This document shows, piece by piece, positions 16,622 through 23,957 of a stretch of 34,091 nt of DNA. The position numbers were made by a program, and so were the translations under genes. Source of the DNA: Candidatus Sumerlaeia bacterium (lineage in GTDB: Bacteria > Sumerlaeota > Sumerlaeia > JADFCW01); assembly GCA_026415575.1 (NCBI GenBank), contig JAOAGV010000045.1, positions 1-34,091 on the forward strand, read 5' to 3'. Every line of letters begins with the position of its first letter. Within the stretch, counting starts at the first letter, position 1. The notes beneath the pieces were generated by a model that saw nothing but the letters and a program-made list of their open reading frames with translations, did not search any database and was not told the origin of the DNA.

Positions 16622-17749
16622 TCAGAATGATTCGCGGTAGTTGCGCGTGCCTTTGAGAAACTCCTCGAAACAATAGGCATGATCGGCCGCAACTTTGTCC
16701 CACGAGTAGTAGTCTTGAACCCGCTTGCGAGCGGCTTGGCGCAGGTGTTGCAACTCGCCGTAGTGTTCGAGGACGTATTGAATCTTTTCGCGGATGGACT
16801 CGATGTTTTTCTCGAACAGAATGCCGGTGCCGCCGAGCACTTCGGCATTGAACGGTACACCGTGTGCCACGATGAGATTGCCGCAGCCCATGGCTTTGAG
16901 AAGCGACGGATTGGTTCCCCCGACCTCATGGCCGTGCAAATACGCGAAGCAATGAAGATGGAGTTCCTCGATGTGGCCGGGGGTATAAACGGGGCCAAGG
17001 AAACGGATGCGCGGGTCCTTGGTTTTGCGCAATTCTTCCACATAGGCACTGCGGTAGTTGGCTCCGCCGGCAATGAGAAGCTGTTTATCGGTTTTGACCT
17101 GTTCAAAGGCTTTGACGATCAGGTCAATGTTGTTTTCCGGTTCGATACGGCAGGCCATAAAGAAGTATTCGCCCGGGCGGACGCCGTATTCGTTCAGGAT
17201 TTCCGGCTTTGTGGATTCCAGCACATAGGCCCCGTTGGTCAGAAAAATGCTGTTCATCCCATAGTGATCGAGATAGTATTTTTTAATTTCCTTGGAGTCG
17301 GAAACCAATTCGTCGGCAATCCGCCGCGCCAGCCAGTAGGAGAAACGCAACCAAGTCTTGCCAATCACCCCCCACTTTCTGCGGGCAAAATCCAGACCGT
17401 CGGTGTTGATAATCAAATTCCGGCGCAGCAGCCAGTGGGGAAGATAGACCACCGTGCTGCGGCATCCCAAAATATAGTAAATGTCGTATGGCCGCCGAAA
17501 CAGTGCATACAGACTGCTGAAAAACTCGTGAAACAGCGTCTCGGTGACCTTGGTGTGCAGCGTCGGCAGATACACCAACTGCACGCCCTTGTACCGCGAC
17601 GGGGTATCCGGGTCGCTGTATTTTTTCTGACAGAAGACCGTGACCTCATGGCCCATGGCTACCAACCGGGGACACAGCTCCGACGCGAACGTATCGAAAC
17701 CGCCCCATTTGGCCGGTAGTCCGCGCACTCCAAACACAGCAATTCGCAC
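16622..17749 (-). CDS. GT4 glycosyltransferase, DUF1972 type (possible rhamnosyltransferase)
   Basis: A 375-residue GT-B fold transferase. The N-terminal donor-independent domain opens FGVRGLPAKWGGFDTFASEL, which is the hallmark of the DUF1972 group that includes streptococcal Cps2T/WchF and RgpA-type rhamnosyltransferases. The C-terminal domain has EVGGTNPSLLKAMGCGN, the E-x7-E-like nucleotide-sugar site of GT4. It likely acts at the inner face of the membrane on a lipid-linked acceptor. The start is GTG at 17749, with GGAGG 6 nt upstream, which is a strong ribosome-binding site. Gap to rmlD is 41 bp. A rhamnosyltransferase role is inferred from the rml genes next door. Confidence 0.88.
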   Translation of the reverse strand: MRIAVFGVRGLPAKWGGFDTFASELCPRLVAMGHEVTVFCQKKYSDPDTPSRYKGVQLVYLPTLHTKVTETLFHEFFSSLYALFRRPYDIYYILGCRSTVVYLPHWLLRRNLIINTDGLDFARRKWGVIGKTWLRFSYWLARRIADELVSDSKEIKKYYLDHYGMNSIFLTNGAYVLESTKPEILNEYGVRPGEYFFMACRIEPENNIDLIVKAFEQVKTDKQLLIAGGANYRSAYVEELRKTKDPRIRFLGPVYTPGHIEELHLHCFAYLHGHEVGGTNPSLLKAMGCGNLIVAHGVPFNAEVLGGTGILFEKNIESIREKIQYVLEHYGELQHLRQAARKRVQDYYSWDKVAADHAYCFEEFLKGTRNYRESF

Positions 17750-17782
17750 TGGTGCCCTCCTTGGCGCGCAACCGAATTTCGG

Positions 17783-18640
17783 TTACCGCGTCTCCGCCAG
17801 TTTCAAATTGGAAACCATCTGTTCCAGCACGCTGGCATCAAAGAAAATCTGCCCCGTCTTCTGACGGTACATCAAATAGGCCTGCCGGGCATTGATATAC
17901 AGCTCGTTCCGGTTGGTTTCCGGGTCGCCCTGGTTTTCCTTCAACCGTTCCTGCGCCATGAAGGCTTTGTAGTAATACGCATTGGCACTGTACGGATGTT
18001 TCTGCAAAATGTGGTCGCACAGGGCTTCGAGCTCATCCCATTTGCGCAGGGTGAGTTTCAGAAGCCCGAGCCGCTCGACCGCCTCGATGTCGTCGGGTTT
18101 GATGCGCGAGACAATTTGCAGATACGGCTCGGCGCGCTCCGGGCGGTTCTGCCGCAGATAGATCGAAGCCAGCTGTTTGTAACAGCCGACGGAGTTGAAG
18201 AACCGCTCGCCGCGATGGGCCAGTTCGGCGGCCTTGTCGAGCAATTCGGCGCGCCGCTGCAAAAGCTGCTCGCGCGTTCCCTTGGCCAGGTCGGCGATCG
18301 CCAAAGCCTGCCCCAGATACTCGTTGGACAGAAGCCAGCAGGCCAGTCCGTTAACCGGGTCGGCATCCAAAGCACGCGTGAGCCGTTTTTCGATTTGCTC
18401 GAAAAGCCCTGCGCGTACCGTGCGCAGTCGCGCGGCCTCTGCGGGATTGCCCGCCGCCGTTTCCAATCGAGCGTCCACCTGCTTGCGCTGCGCAATCAAC
18501 ACTTCGGCCTGTTTGACATGATAAATTCCGGCGATGCGGGAGTAAAGAAGCACTGCAGCGGCCAGGATGAGGACCGCGATTGCAGCGGCGACAATCCGCG
18601 ACGCCGTTGCGCCGAGGGGAATGTCATAAGTTCGATTCAC
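17783..18640 (-). CDS. Membrane-anchored TPR-like protein of the EPS locus
   Basis: A 285-residue protein with one N-terminal membrane helix (about 12-34, ATASRIVAAAIAVLILAAAV) and a long helical region. TPR-like units occur near 150-230 (PERAEPYLQIVSRIKPDDIEA, i.e. two helices ending in KPDD; then KWDELEALCDHILQKHPYSA). I recognise no enzyme motif. The start is GTG at 18640 with GGAGGG about 8 nt upstream, inside the end of the Wzz-like gene, a 17-bp overlap that implies coupled translation. In similar loci, TPR proteins act as scaffolds between inner-membrane synthesis and outer-membrane export; that role is inferred here. It may partner with the second TPR protein at 7226-8422. Confidence 0.75.
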   Translation of the reverse strand: MNRTYDIPLGATASRIVAAAIAVLILAAAVLLYSRIAGIYHVKQAEVLIAQRKQVDARLETAAGNPAEAARLRTVRAGLFEQIEKRLTRALDADPVNGLACWLLSNEYLGQALAIADLAKGTREQLLQRRAELLDKAAELAHRGERFFNSVGCYKQLASIYLRQNRPERAEPYLQIVSRIKPDDIEAVERLGLLKLTLRKWDELEALCDHILQKHPYSANAYYYKAFMAQERLKENQGDPETNRNELYINARQAYLMYRQKTGQIFFDASVLEQMVSNLKLAETR

Positions 18641-19745
18641 CCGCGCTTCCCTCCGCAAGGCTCGATGGGGCAGGGTGTGCAGCACTCCGCGGTTTTCGCC
18701 GCGACCCGCGCGGCAGAAGCAAAACCACACCCGGCAGATAATGATTCATGGCGCGAATGTGCGCTGCGAATTCTTCATACCCCGGCGCTCCTGCGACCGA
18801 CATTTTCCAAATGCCGTGTCGAACAAACGCCAGCGTTACACCCAGCACGAAACCGAAAAGCGCGGCGCCGACGGCCGCGGCGGCGGTCGGCGGCCACGAC
18901 TTGCGCAGCGGCGGCTCGGCCGGCTGGATAATGTCAATCAGGTTTTGCTGCGCACGCTCGCTGAGCCGCAAAAGATCGGCCGACGTCTTCAGCTTGATGA
19001 ACGTCTCTTCCTGCAACTTCACCTCGCGCTGCAATTGCTCCAGTTGCGTTTGCAGCTCGGCCGAGATGACCGTTTTGTTCCGGCGGCGAAACTCTTCGAG
19101 GTTTTTGTCCGCACGGGCCAAGGCCATGGCCGCCTCGCTCGTGCGCGAGTCCGCGTCTTTGATCAACTCGCTTGTGCCCTCGGAGCGTCGAGCGACCAGA
19201 AACGCCTGAAGCTCGTTGACGAGGCAGTTGGCAATTTCGGCGGCGACCATCGGATCGGGCAGGGTGCACTCGACCGACAGCATGCCGGTCTGCTTGTTCT
19301 GCCGGATTTTCAAGACCGACCGGCGCAGCGCCAAGAGCGCCTTCTTTCGTAACTCGGCCTCATCCGCCGCTTTCAACTCCAGCATCTCGGCCAGCGTCTT
19401 GCCGTTGCTCCATCTGCGGTCCACCAGCTTCTGCATCAGGGGGTCGCTTTGGAGCAGTTCCATATAGTAGCTGGACAAGAACAGGGTCGAGAACACGTCG
19501 GCCATTTCGTCGGGGCTGCGTCCAAAGTTCAGGCCGAGCAACCGGGACAGCGACCGCGTCTCGGCGTAGCGGTTGGCGATGACTGTGGCCCGCGCCGTGT
19601 AAAGGGGCCGCAGCATCTTGCAGCAGCCATACGCCACGCCACCGAACAGCAGACCAAGAAAGACAATGAGCCAGCGATGGCTCAAGAGGACATTGATCCA
19701 TTCGAGCAGTCGCAATTCATCCGGGGCAACTTCGGGTTTCTGCAT
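18624..19745 (-). CDS. Wzz/GumC-like polysaccharide co-polymerase
   Basis: A 373-residue chain-length determinant. An N-terminal helix (about 24-42, RWLIVFLGLLFGGVAYG) is followed by the Wzz opening after LRPLYTARATVIAN. A long, charged coiled-coil region spans about 190-265 (ADKNLEEFRRRNKTVISAEL). The Pro-rich motif IIQPAEPPLRKSWPP at 272-286 lies just before the second helix (287-308, TAAAAVGAALFGFVLGVTL), exactly the PCP arrangement. No C-terminal BY-kinase domain is fused: the tail after 310 is about 60 residues and lacks a Walker A. It should set chain length together with the Wzy-like protein encoded 10 bp upstream. ATG 19745 is chosen because it begins the hydrophilic lead to helix 1. 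Confidence 0.87.
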   Translation of the reverse strand: MQKPEVAPDELRLLEWINVLLSHRWLIVFLGLLFGGVAYGCCKMLRPLYTARATVIANRYAETRSLSRLLGLNFGRSPDEMADVFSTLFLSSYYMELLQSDPLMQKLVDRRWSNGKTLAEMLELKAADEAELRKKALLALRRSVLKIRQNKQTGMLSVECTLPDPMVAAEIANCLVNELQAFLVARRSEGTSELIKDADSRTSEAAMALARADKNLEEFRRRNKTVISAELQTQLEQLQREVKLQEETFIKLKTSADLLRLSERAQQNLIDIIQPAEPPLRKSWPPTAAAAVGAALFGFVLGVTLAFVRHGIWKMSVAGAPGYEEFAAHIRAMNHYLPGVVLLLPRGSRRKPRSAAHPAPSSLAEGSAGESNL

Positions 19746-19755
19746 GAATCGAGCC

Positions 19756-21246
19756 CTATCGCTTGCGTTTCGTTTGCGTGTCCGTGCGAGCCGTTTTCCC
19801 GGCTTGAGTTTCGCGGGCCAATCCCATATCATGACGCGGGCCCGCCGGCACATTCTCCTCGCAGGCATATCGGCTGCCTATGCCCAAGAGCAGCCAGAAC
19901 ACCAAACTGCTTCCGGCCAGCCGGAGCGGGAAACTGAAAAGAGAATCCACGAGCAGGTAGGCGACTCCTGCGCCAATGCCGGCCAGAATGAGTCGTTCAT
20001 CGGCCAGTTCGGGATGGCGAAAATCATTGCGCAACCGGCCATAGAACACAATCAGGAGAAAGAAAAAGGCCGCCAGACCCAGCAGGCCGGTTTCCGCAGC
20101 CATTTGCAAATACTCGTTGTGCGTTTGGTCGGCGCGGATTCCTCCCACATCCTCGAGGATGAAATTGAACACCTTGTTTTTCGGGTCACTCTGCAGGGCG
20201 TCGGCGTATTCCCAAAACCTCACCCCATATTGACCGTAGCCGATTCCGATCACGGGATGATCCACAATCATGCGCGTGGCCACCAGATAGAAATACAACC
20301 GGCCTTGAATGGGGCGTGCGTCCGACAGCCGTTGGCTGAAACTATACCGGTGGGGCAGAACTGGATTCGGAATGACAAACAGGCCGATCACGCAAGCGGC
20401 CAACGCGACACCGGCGGCACTTCGGCGCGTCAAGCGAAACGCCGGCCGCTGTCTCCACAACGCCAAGGCCATTCCTCCGCCGACCAGTAGCGTTGCCAGA
20501 TAAGCGCTTCGGGAACCGGCCACGAAAATTCCCAACACAAGGATAAGGGCCAAAACGCCCAATGTCACCCGTTGCCTTCGGCTGGAACTGCGGACAATCA
20601 GGCCCGGGCACAACAGCAAGGCCGGACCGATGAACGCCGTCAGATAGTTGGGATGTCCTTGAAGCCCCAGCACGCGGAAGCGTCCTTCGGCAATGTCCTG
20701 CGAATAGCCGATTTCGCCGACCCGAATTTCCAAACCCAAATACTGCAATATTGCATAAAAAGCCGATATGCCGGCGATACCGATATAGGAAACCAGCAGG
20801 CGGCGGCATTGCGCGCGGGTCAGCTTAAGATGGGCAAGCAGAGCCGCCAGCAACACACAGCACCAGACAAAAACCGACTCTTTCAGAACCAGCACAGTGC
20901 TCAGTGCGGCAAGACCGCTCAGTGTAACAAACATCCCGTAGGCCGCCGCTGCAGCCAGCACAGGATTGCGCGGCACACGAATCATTCCCGCCGCCCCGCC
21001 GGCAAGGACATACAAAAGTCCGATAGTCAAGACCGCCGTCTGGAAGTACAGACGCTGTCCCACCGACGGCTGCTCAAACAGGCAATAGATCGAGGGCGAC
21101 AGGCCGGGAAAGAGAATCCGCGACGCGACAATGGCAAACAGCCCGATCGGTAATGTCCAGATCAGGGCATGGAGGGCAAGAATACCAAAGCGATTCACAA
21201 AGCGTTCCACGAATCCTCCGGCGGGCAGGGCCACTGTGGATTGCAT
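19756..21246 (-). CDS. O-antigen ligase / Wzy-like membrane protein
   Basis: A 496-residue polytopic protein with about a dozen hydrophobic helices, of the Wzy_C/O-antigen ligase (RfaL/WaaL) family. These proteins polymerise repeat units or ligate polysaccharide to its acceptor in the periplasm. Family marks include LGLQGHPNYLTAF near 196-204, VAGSRSAYLATLL near 242-254, and the large periplasmic loop ending ADQTHNEYLQMAAETGLLG at 373-391, where H376 is the typical conserved residue. The ATG at 21246 is used; a TTG in frame at 21345 would add 33 residues. It is first in the minus-strand run, with a 10-bp gap to the Wzz-like gene. Polymerase and ligase cannot be told apart by sequence. Confidence 0.87.
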   Translation of the reverse strand: MQSTVALPAGGFVERFVNRFGILALHALIWTLPIGLFAIVASRILFPGLSPSIYCLFEQPSVGQRLYFQTAVLTIGLLYVLAGGAAGMIRVPRNPVLAAAAAYGMFVTLSGLAALSTVLVLKESVFVWCCVLLAALLAHLKLTRAQCRRLLVSYIGIAGISAFYAILQYLGLEIRVGEIGYSQDIAEGRFRVLGLQGHPNYLTAFIGPALLLCPGLIVRSSSRRQRVTLGVLALILVLGIFVAGSRSAYLATLLVGGGMALALWRQRPAFRLTRRSAAGVALAACVIGLFVIPNPVLPHRYSFSQRLSDARPIQGRLYFYLVATRMIVDHPVIGIGYGQYGVRFWEYADALQSDPKNKVFNFILEDVGGIRADQTHNEYLQMAAETGLLGLAAFFFLLIVFYGRLRNDFRHPELADERLILAGIGAGVAYLLVDSLFSFPLRLAGSSLVFWLLLGIGSRYACEENVPAGPRHDMGLARETQAGKTARTDTQTKRKR

Positions 21247-21916
21247 CCCGTTATCCCGCTGAAACAACCAGACAAGGAAGGCGAAACAAACATCAACCGG
21301 ACTTCGTGTCCCTGCTCGAAGCCGGTATGAAATGGAGATAGCCAAGGGCTTTTCTCTTTGTCAAGTCCCTTTGGAGGCATGGGCAGGTTATCCAGATTTG
21401 AAATTGGGTCGGCGTGGAATTCAACCCTCATAGAGACGGGGCCTCGCAATGATGGGCCAAACATTAGCAAACGGATTGTCTGTCAACCATTATGCTCAGG
21501 GTAGTACGACGTTCGGCGCGCTCGGTGGGTAGTTCCACCCGATGTTGGTGTGCTAGGAAAAACTACATACCAAACAAAGCTCAAGGAAGATACGTTTAGG
21601 CCGACGGTCGGCGAAACGACCGAGGGCTGCTTCGAGCGGCTTGAAGATGACTGACGGGCGCGGTTGGGCGTCCGTTTGGAAAAGAAATGTAATGTATTGA
21701 TAATACATAACATAGAACCGAAAACGCACGGATTCCTGCTTTTCCTCCCCGCGTCGCAATCACTCACTGGCCCGCGAATTTTGTTGCATCCGCACCTTTT
21801 CCCAGAGGAGTATATGTTCTGGATCTTTTGCCGTGCGTCGCGCGGCGTCTCTGGCTTCAATTTTGCTTATCCTCCGTTCAGCGCTATGTGCACGAAGCCG
21901 GAAGGAGGAAGGTGCC
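21247..21916. other. Intergenic region between the EPS locus and the secreted-protein gene
   Basis: A 670-bp stretch without a convincing gene. It separates the divergent EPS run (minus) and the secreted-protein gene (plus). On the minus strand TTGACA hexamers at 21359-21364 and 21481-21486 could be -35 boxes for the EPS run, but neither has a clear -10. On the plus strand a candidate promoter lies at 21676-21704. A small hairpin, CGGTCG-GCGAAA-CGACCG, is at 21605-21622. The open frames here on both strands (for example 21483-21860 minus) show no domain and I do not call them genes. If the promoter is right, the downstream gene has an untranslated leader of about 200 nt. Confidence 0.55.
21676..21704 (+). 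promoter_or_regulatory. Candidate sigma-70-type promoter for the secreted-protein gene
   Basis: TTGGAA at 21676-21681 and GATAAT at 21699-21704 are separated by exactly 17 bp. The -35 matches TTGACA at 4 of 6 positions and the -10 matches TATAAT at 5 of 6. The surrounding sequence is AT-rich, unlike most of the window. Transcription would start near 21711, about 205 nt before the ATG at 21917. This is pattern recognition only. Confidence 0.45.
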
Positions 21917-23542
21917 ATGATCAAAGATAAAAAAATTCAAATCATCGCAACGACTGTTTTGCTGTCGGCGATTATGTTTTCGGCATGGGCCGACTCCCGC
22001 GGGTCGAGCTCGAGCCGGGGGAGTTCCACTGGAGGCAGCATCAGGTCGGGAGGGTCATCCGGTGCGACATTGTCGCGGCCGTCATCGCCCGCACCGTCGG
22101 TTTCGATGCCTTCGGCGCCCAGTTTGTCCTTTGCGCAACCGCGGATTGGTTCATCAGGTTCCGTGGGTTCGTTTTCGCCTTCTCGCAGTTCACCGGCTGT
22201 ATCGGCTCCGTCATTGCCGCAAAGCAGTGTTCCTTCGGTTTCTGGCAGCCGCAGCAGCAGGGGCTCGTTCTCGGGTTCCACGGTTCTGCCTTCGATTCCG
22301 CGCCCGACGCAAATCTCGCCGTCCCGTCCGTCGCCGGGTTTGACATTGTCGCCCGGTCTCAGCGGCCCCATGGCTGCCTCGGCACCGGATCGCGGGACTC
22401 TCTCCAGCCGCGGAAGTTCGTCAAGGCCTTCGCTGCCGGAAGCGCCGGCTGTTCGGCCGCCGTCGGGTCCGAGTGTTTCCAGCCGCAGCGGCAGTATCAG
22501 TGCGCGACCCGAACCCGGCAGGTTTTCCGCCCCGCCTTCAATCTCGCTGCCAAGACCCGATTCGGGAACACGCAGCGGTCCACCTTCTGCAAGCGATCCG
22601 GGCTTGTTGTCGCGACGTGGCACGGGGCCGTCGGCGCCCAGTATTCCGGGAGCCAGACCGGACACGCCTCGGGTGGAGCCCGGACGGTCGCCGGACATTG
22701 GCAACGTGACGCCCGGCATTTCCGGTCGCAGCTATCGTCCGCCTGCGGCCGGCGGCACGGGCACGTCGCCGCGCGTACCCGACATTTCCAACCGTGGCAC
22801 AATCTCGCGTCCGTCACCGACGATTCCGGATGTGGGCACGGGCCGTTCGGGTGATGTGATTCGACAGGCCCGGCCCGATCTGCCGCGCGTCGCCGGCACG
22901 TTGTCGAACCGCGGGAGTTTAGACCCGCACCTGCCGCGTTCGATGACACCGAACGTGCCGGACGTGGACAGCGTGCGGCGGGCCGCGGGCGACCCCGACC
23001 ATCATCGCCGCCATCTTCCGCCGCTGCCGCCTCCTCCGCCATTTCCGGGCTTTTTGGGCGACGACTACCGCGATCACTGGCGGCGGCACTATCATGACTA
23101 CGCTGATATCTGGTTCGGGGGCCATGTCGGTTGGAGGACGTTCATTCACACCTGTGTTGCGGCCCCATGGTTCTGGCCGGCCTATCCAAGACTCTATGTT
23201 CATCCGTGGGTATACGGCTTCTACGACCCGATTGTGTATGTCCGCTACGGCTGGACGGCACCGGTCTGGTGCGGCTACGTGTATGAACCATGGTGGGATT
23301 GGTGCGACGCCCCGTTTGTGTATTATTACTTCCGCTATCCGGCGCGGTTCAGCTTCCACATCACGCTGACGGATACATACAGCGACTATGGCGACTACAG
23401 CGTGAGCTACAGCGACTATGTGGATCCGAGCGATGTCACACTGGTGGCCGACGACCGGCCGCTGGGTTTGTGGGTTCCGGGGCATTATGACCAGACCCTC
23501 GACGGCGAGTGGGTGTGGATGCCGGGATACTATGCGTATTAA
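21917..23542 (+). CDS. Secreted Ser/Pro/Gly-rich protein with aromatic C-terminus and WxPGxY motifs
   Basis: The predicted 541-residue protein has a signal peptide (MIKDKKIQIIATTVLLSAIM, with AWA at 23-25 as the likely cleavage site). Residues 26 to about 350 are low complexity, rich in Ser, Pro, Gly and Arg, with recurring SRGS, SRPS and PSAPS words, and probably disordered. A Pro-rich hinge (LPPLPPPPPFPGF) leads to a C-terminal 150 residues very rich in Tyr, Trp, Asp and His. It ends with LWVPGHYDQ and WVWMPGYYAY, the WxPGxY/YxWxxGxY motif seen in YXWGXW-repeat secreted proteins. GGAGGAAGG precedes the ATG. I infer an exported surface or matrix protein; its function is unknown. Confidence 0.75.
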   Translation: MIKDKKIQIIATTVLLSAIMFSAWADSRGSSSSRGSSTGGSIRSGGSSGATLSRPSSPAPSVSMPSAPSLSFAQPRIGSSGSVGSFSPSRSSPAVSAPSLPQSSVPSVSGSRSSRGSFSGSTVLPSIPRPTQISPSRPSPGLTLSPGLSGPMAASAPDRGTLSSRGSSSRPSLPEAPAVRPPSGPSVSSRSGSISARPEPGRFSAPPSISLPRPDSGTRSGPPSASDPGLLSRRGTGPSAPSIPGARPDTPRVEPGRSPDIGNVTPGISGRSYRPPAAGGTGTSPRVPDISNRGTISRPSPTIPDVGTGRSGDVIRQARPDLPRVAGTLSNRGSLDPHLPRSMTPNVPDVDSVRRAAGDPDHHRRHLPPLPPPPPFPGFLGDDYRDHWRRHYHDYADIWFGGHVGWRTFIHTCVAAPWFWPAYPRLYVHPWVYGFYDPIVYVRYGWTAPVWCGYVYEPWWDWCDAPFVYYYFRYPARFSFHITLTDTYSDYGDYSVSYSDYVDPSDVTLVADDRPLGLWVPGHYDQTLDGEWVWMPGYYAY

Positions 23543-23593
23543 GGAGCAGGCTGAAACGGTTCGAGCGTAACATGGGCGTTTTGCCCGCGAGCA

Positions 23594-23609
23594 ATGGCCG
23601 CAGGGCCAT
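23594..23609. repeat. Small hairpin downstream of the secreted-protein gene
   Basis: ATGGCC-GCAG-GGCCAT forms a 6-bp perfect stem with a 4-nt loop, 51 bp after the stop codon and just upstream of the terminator. It may be an mRNA-end structure or simply chance in GC-rich DNA. Confidence 0.4.
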
Positions 23610-23629
23610 GGCCGGTTTGAGTTGACGCA

Positions 23630-23662
23630 AAGGCGGCGAACGGACTTCGCCGCCTTTTTCTT
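23630..23662 (+). terminator. Rho-independent terminator after the secreted-protein gene
   Basis: An 11-bp perfect stem (arms 23630-23640 AAGGCGGCGAA and 23646-23656) closes on a 5-nt CGGAC loop and runs into TTTTT plus TCTT. It lies 88 bp after the stop of the secreted-protein gene and 62 bp before the next start, so transcription of the kinase pair must start downstream or read through. Confidence 0.85.
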
Positions 23663-23723
23663 GACGCGCCGGCCCCCCGGCCTTACGCTTTTTTTCTCGA
23701 TCCTGTACGAAAAGGAAAACTTC

Positions 23724-23957
23724 ATGTTGGCAAAGCGGCAACACAACGGACAGCGGGGACAAACCCGCCAAGAAGCCCTTCTCATTCTGCTGGTCTGCGC
23801 CATCGCGCTTACAGCGGCCCTGTCGGTTTTTGTTCCGGCCATCCGGCGGCTGTGGGTGGCGCTGGGCCGCAGCGTGCTGGGCTATGAGGGTTCGAGCACG
23901 GCCCGCGATCTGCCCGCCGCGAGTTCAACGGGTGAAAACGTTCAGGGGCAAAAATGA
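23724..23957 (+). CDS. Small single-pass membrane protein, possibly Flp/TadE-like
   Basis: A predicted 77-residue protein with a short basic N-terminus (MLAKRQHNGQRGQTRQEALL) followed by one hydrophobic helix (about 23-42, ALLILLVCAIALTAALSVFV) and a short polar tail. The GQTRQEALLILL sequence looks like the junction of Flp/TadE-type pseudopilins, but the cleavage and glutamate positions are not convincing enough to name it. AAGGA lies 8 nt upstream of the ATG. Its TGA overlaps the kinase ATG by 4 bp (ATGA), so the two are translationally coupled. This suggests that it works with the kinase, for example as a membrane partner or substrate. Unknown function. Confidence 0.6.
   Translation: MLAKRQHNGQRGQTRQEALLILLVCAIALTAALSVFVPAIRRLWVALGRSVLGYEGSSTARDLPAASSTGENVQGQK

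Noticed and set aside
21359-21364. TTGACA on the minus strand as the -35 of the EPS run
   Set aside because: No acceptable -10 hexamer at 16-18 bp spacing, so not listed as a promoter.
21483-21860. Minus-strand open frame of 125 residues in the large intergenic region
   Set aside because: Low-complexity, Ser-rich text with no domain, no clear ribosome-binding site, and overlap with the candidate promoter on the other strand.
21929-23000. Low-complexity Ser/Pro-rich coding region considered as a tandem repeat or CRISPR-like array
   Set aside because: The words SRGS and PSAPS recur irregularly with no fixed period and no direct-repeat plus spacer structure.
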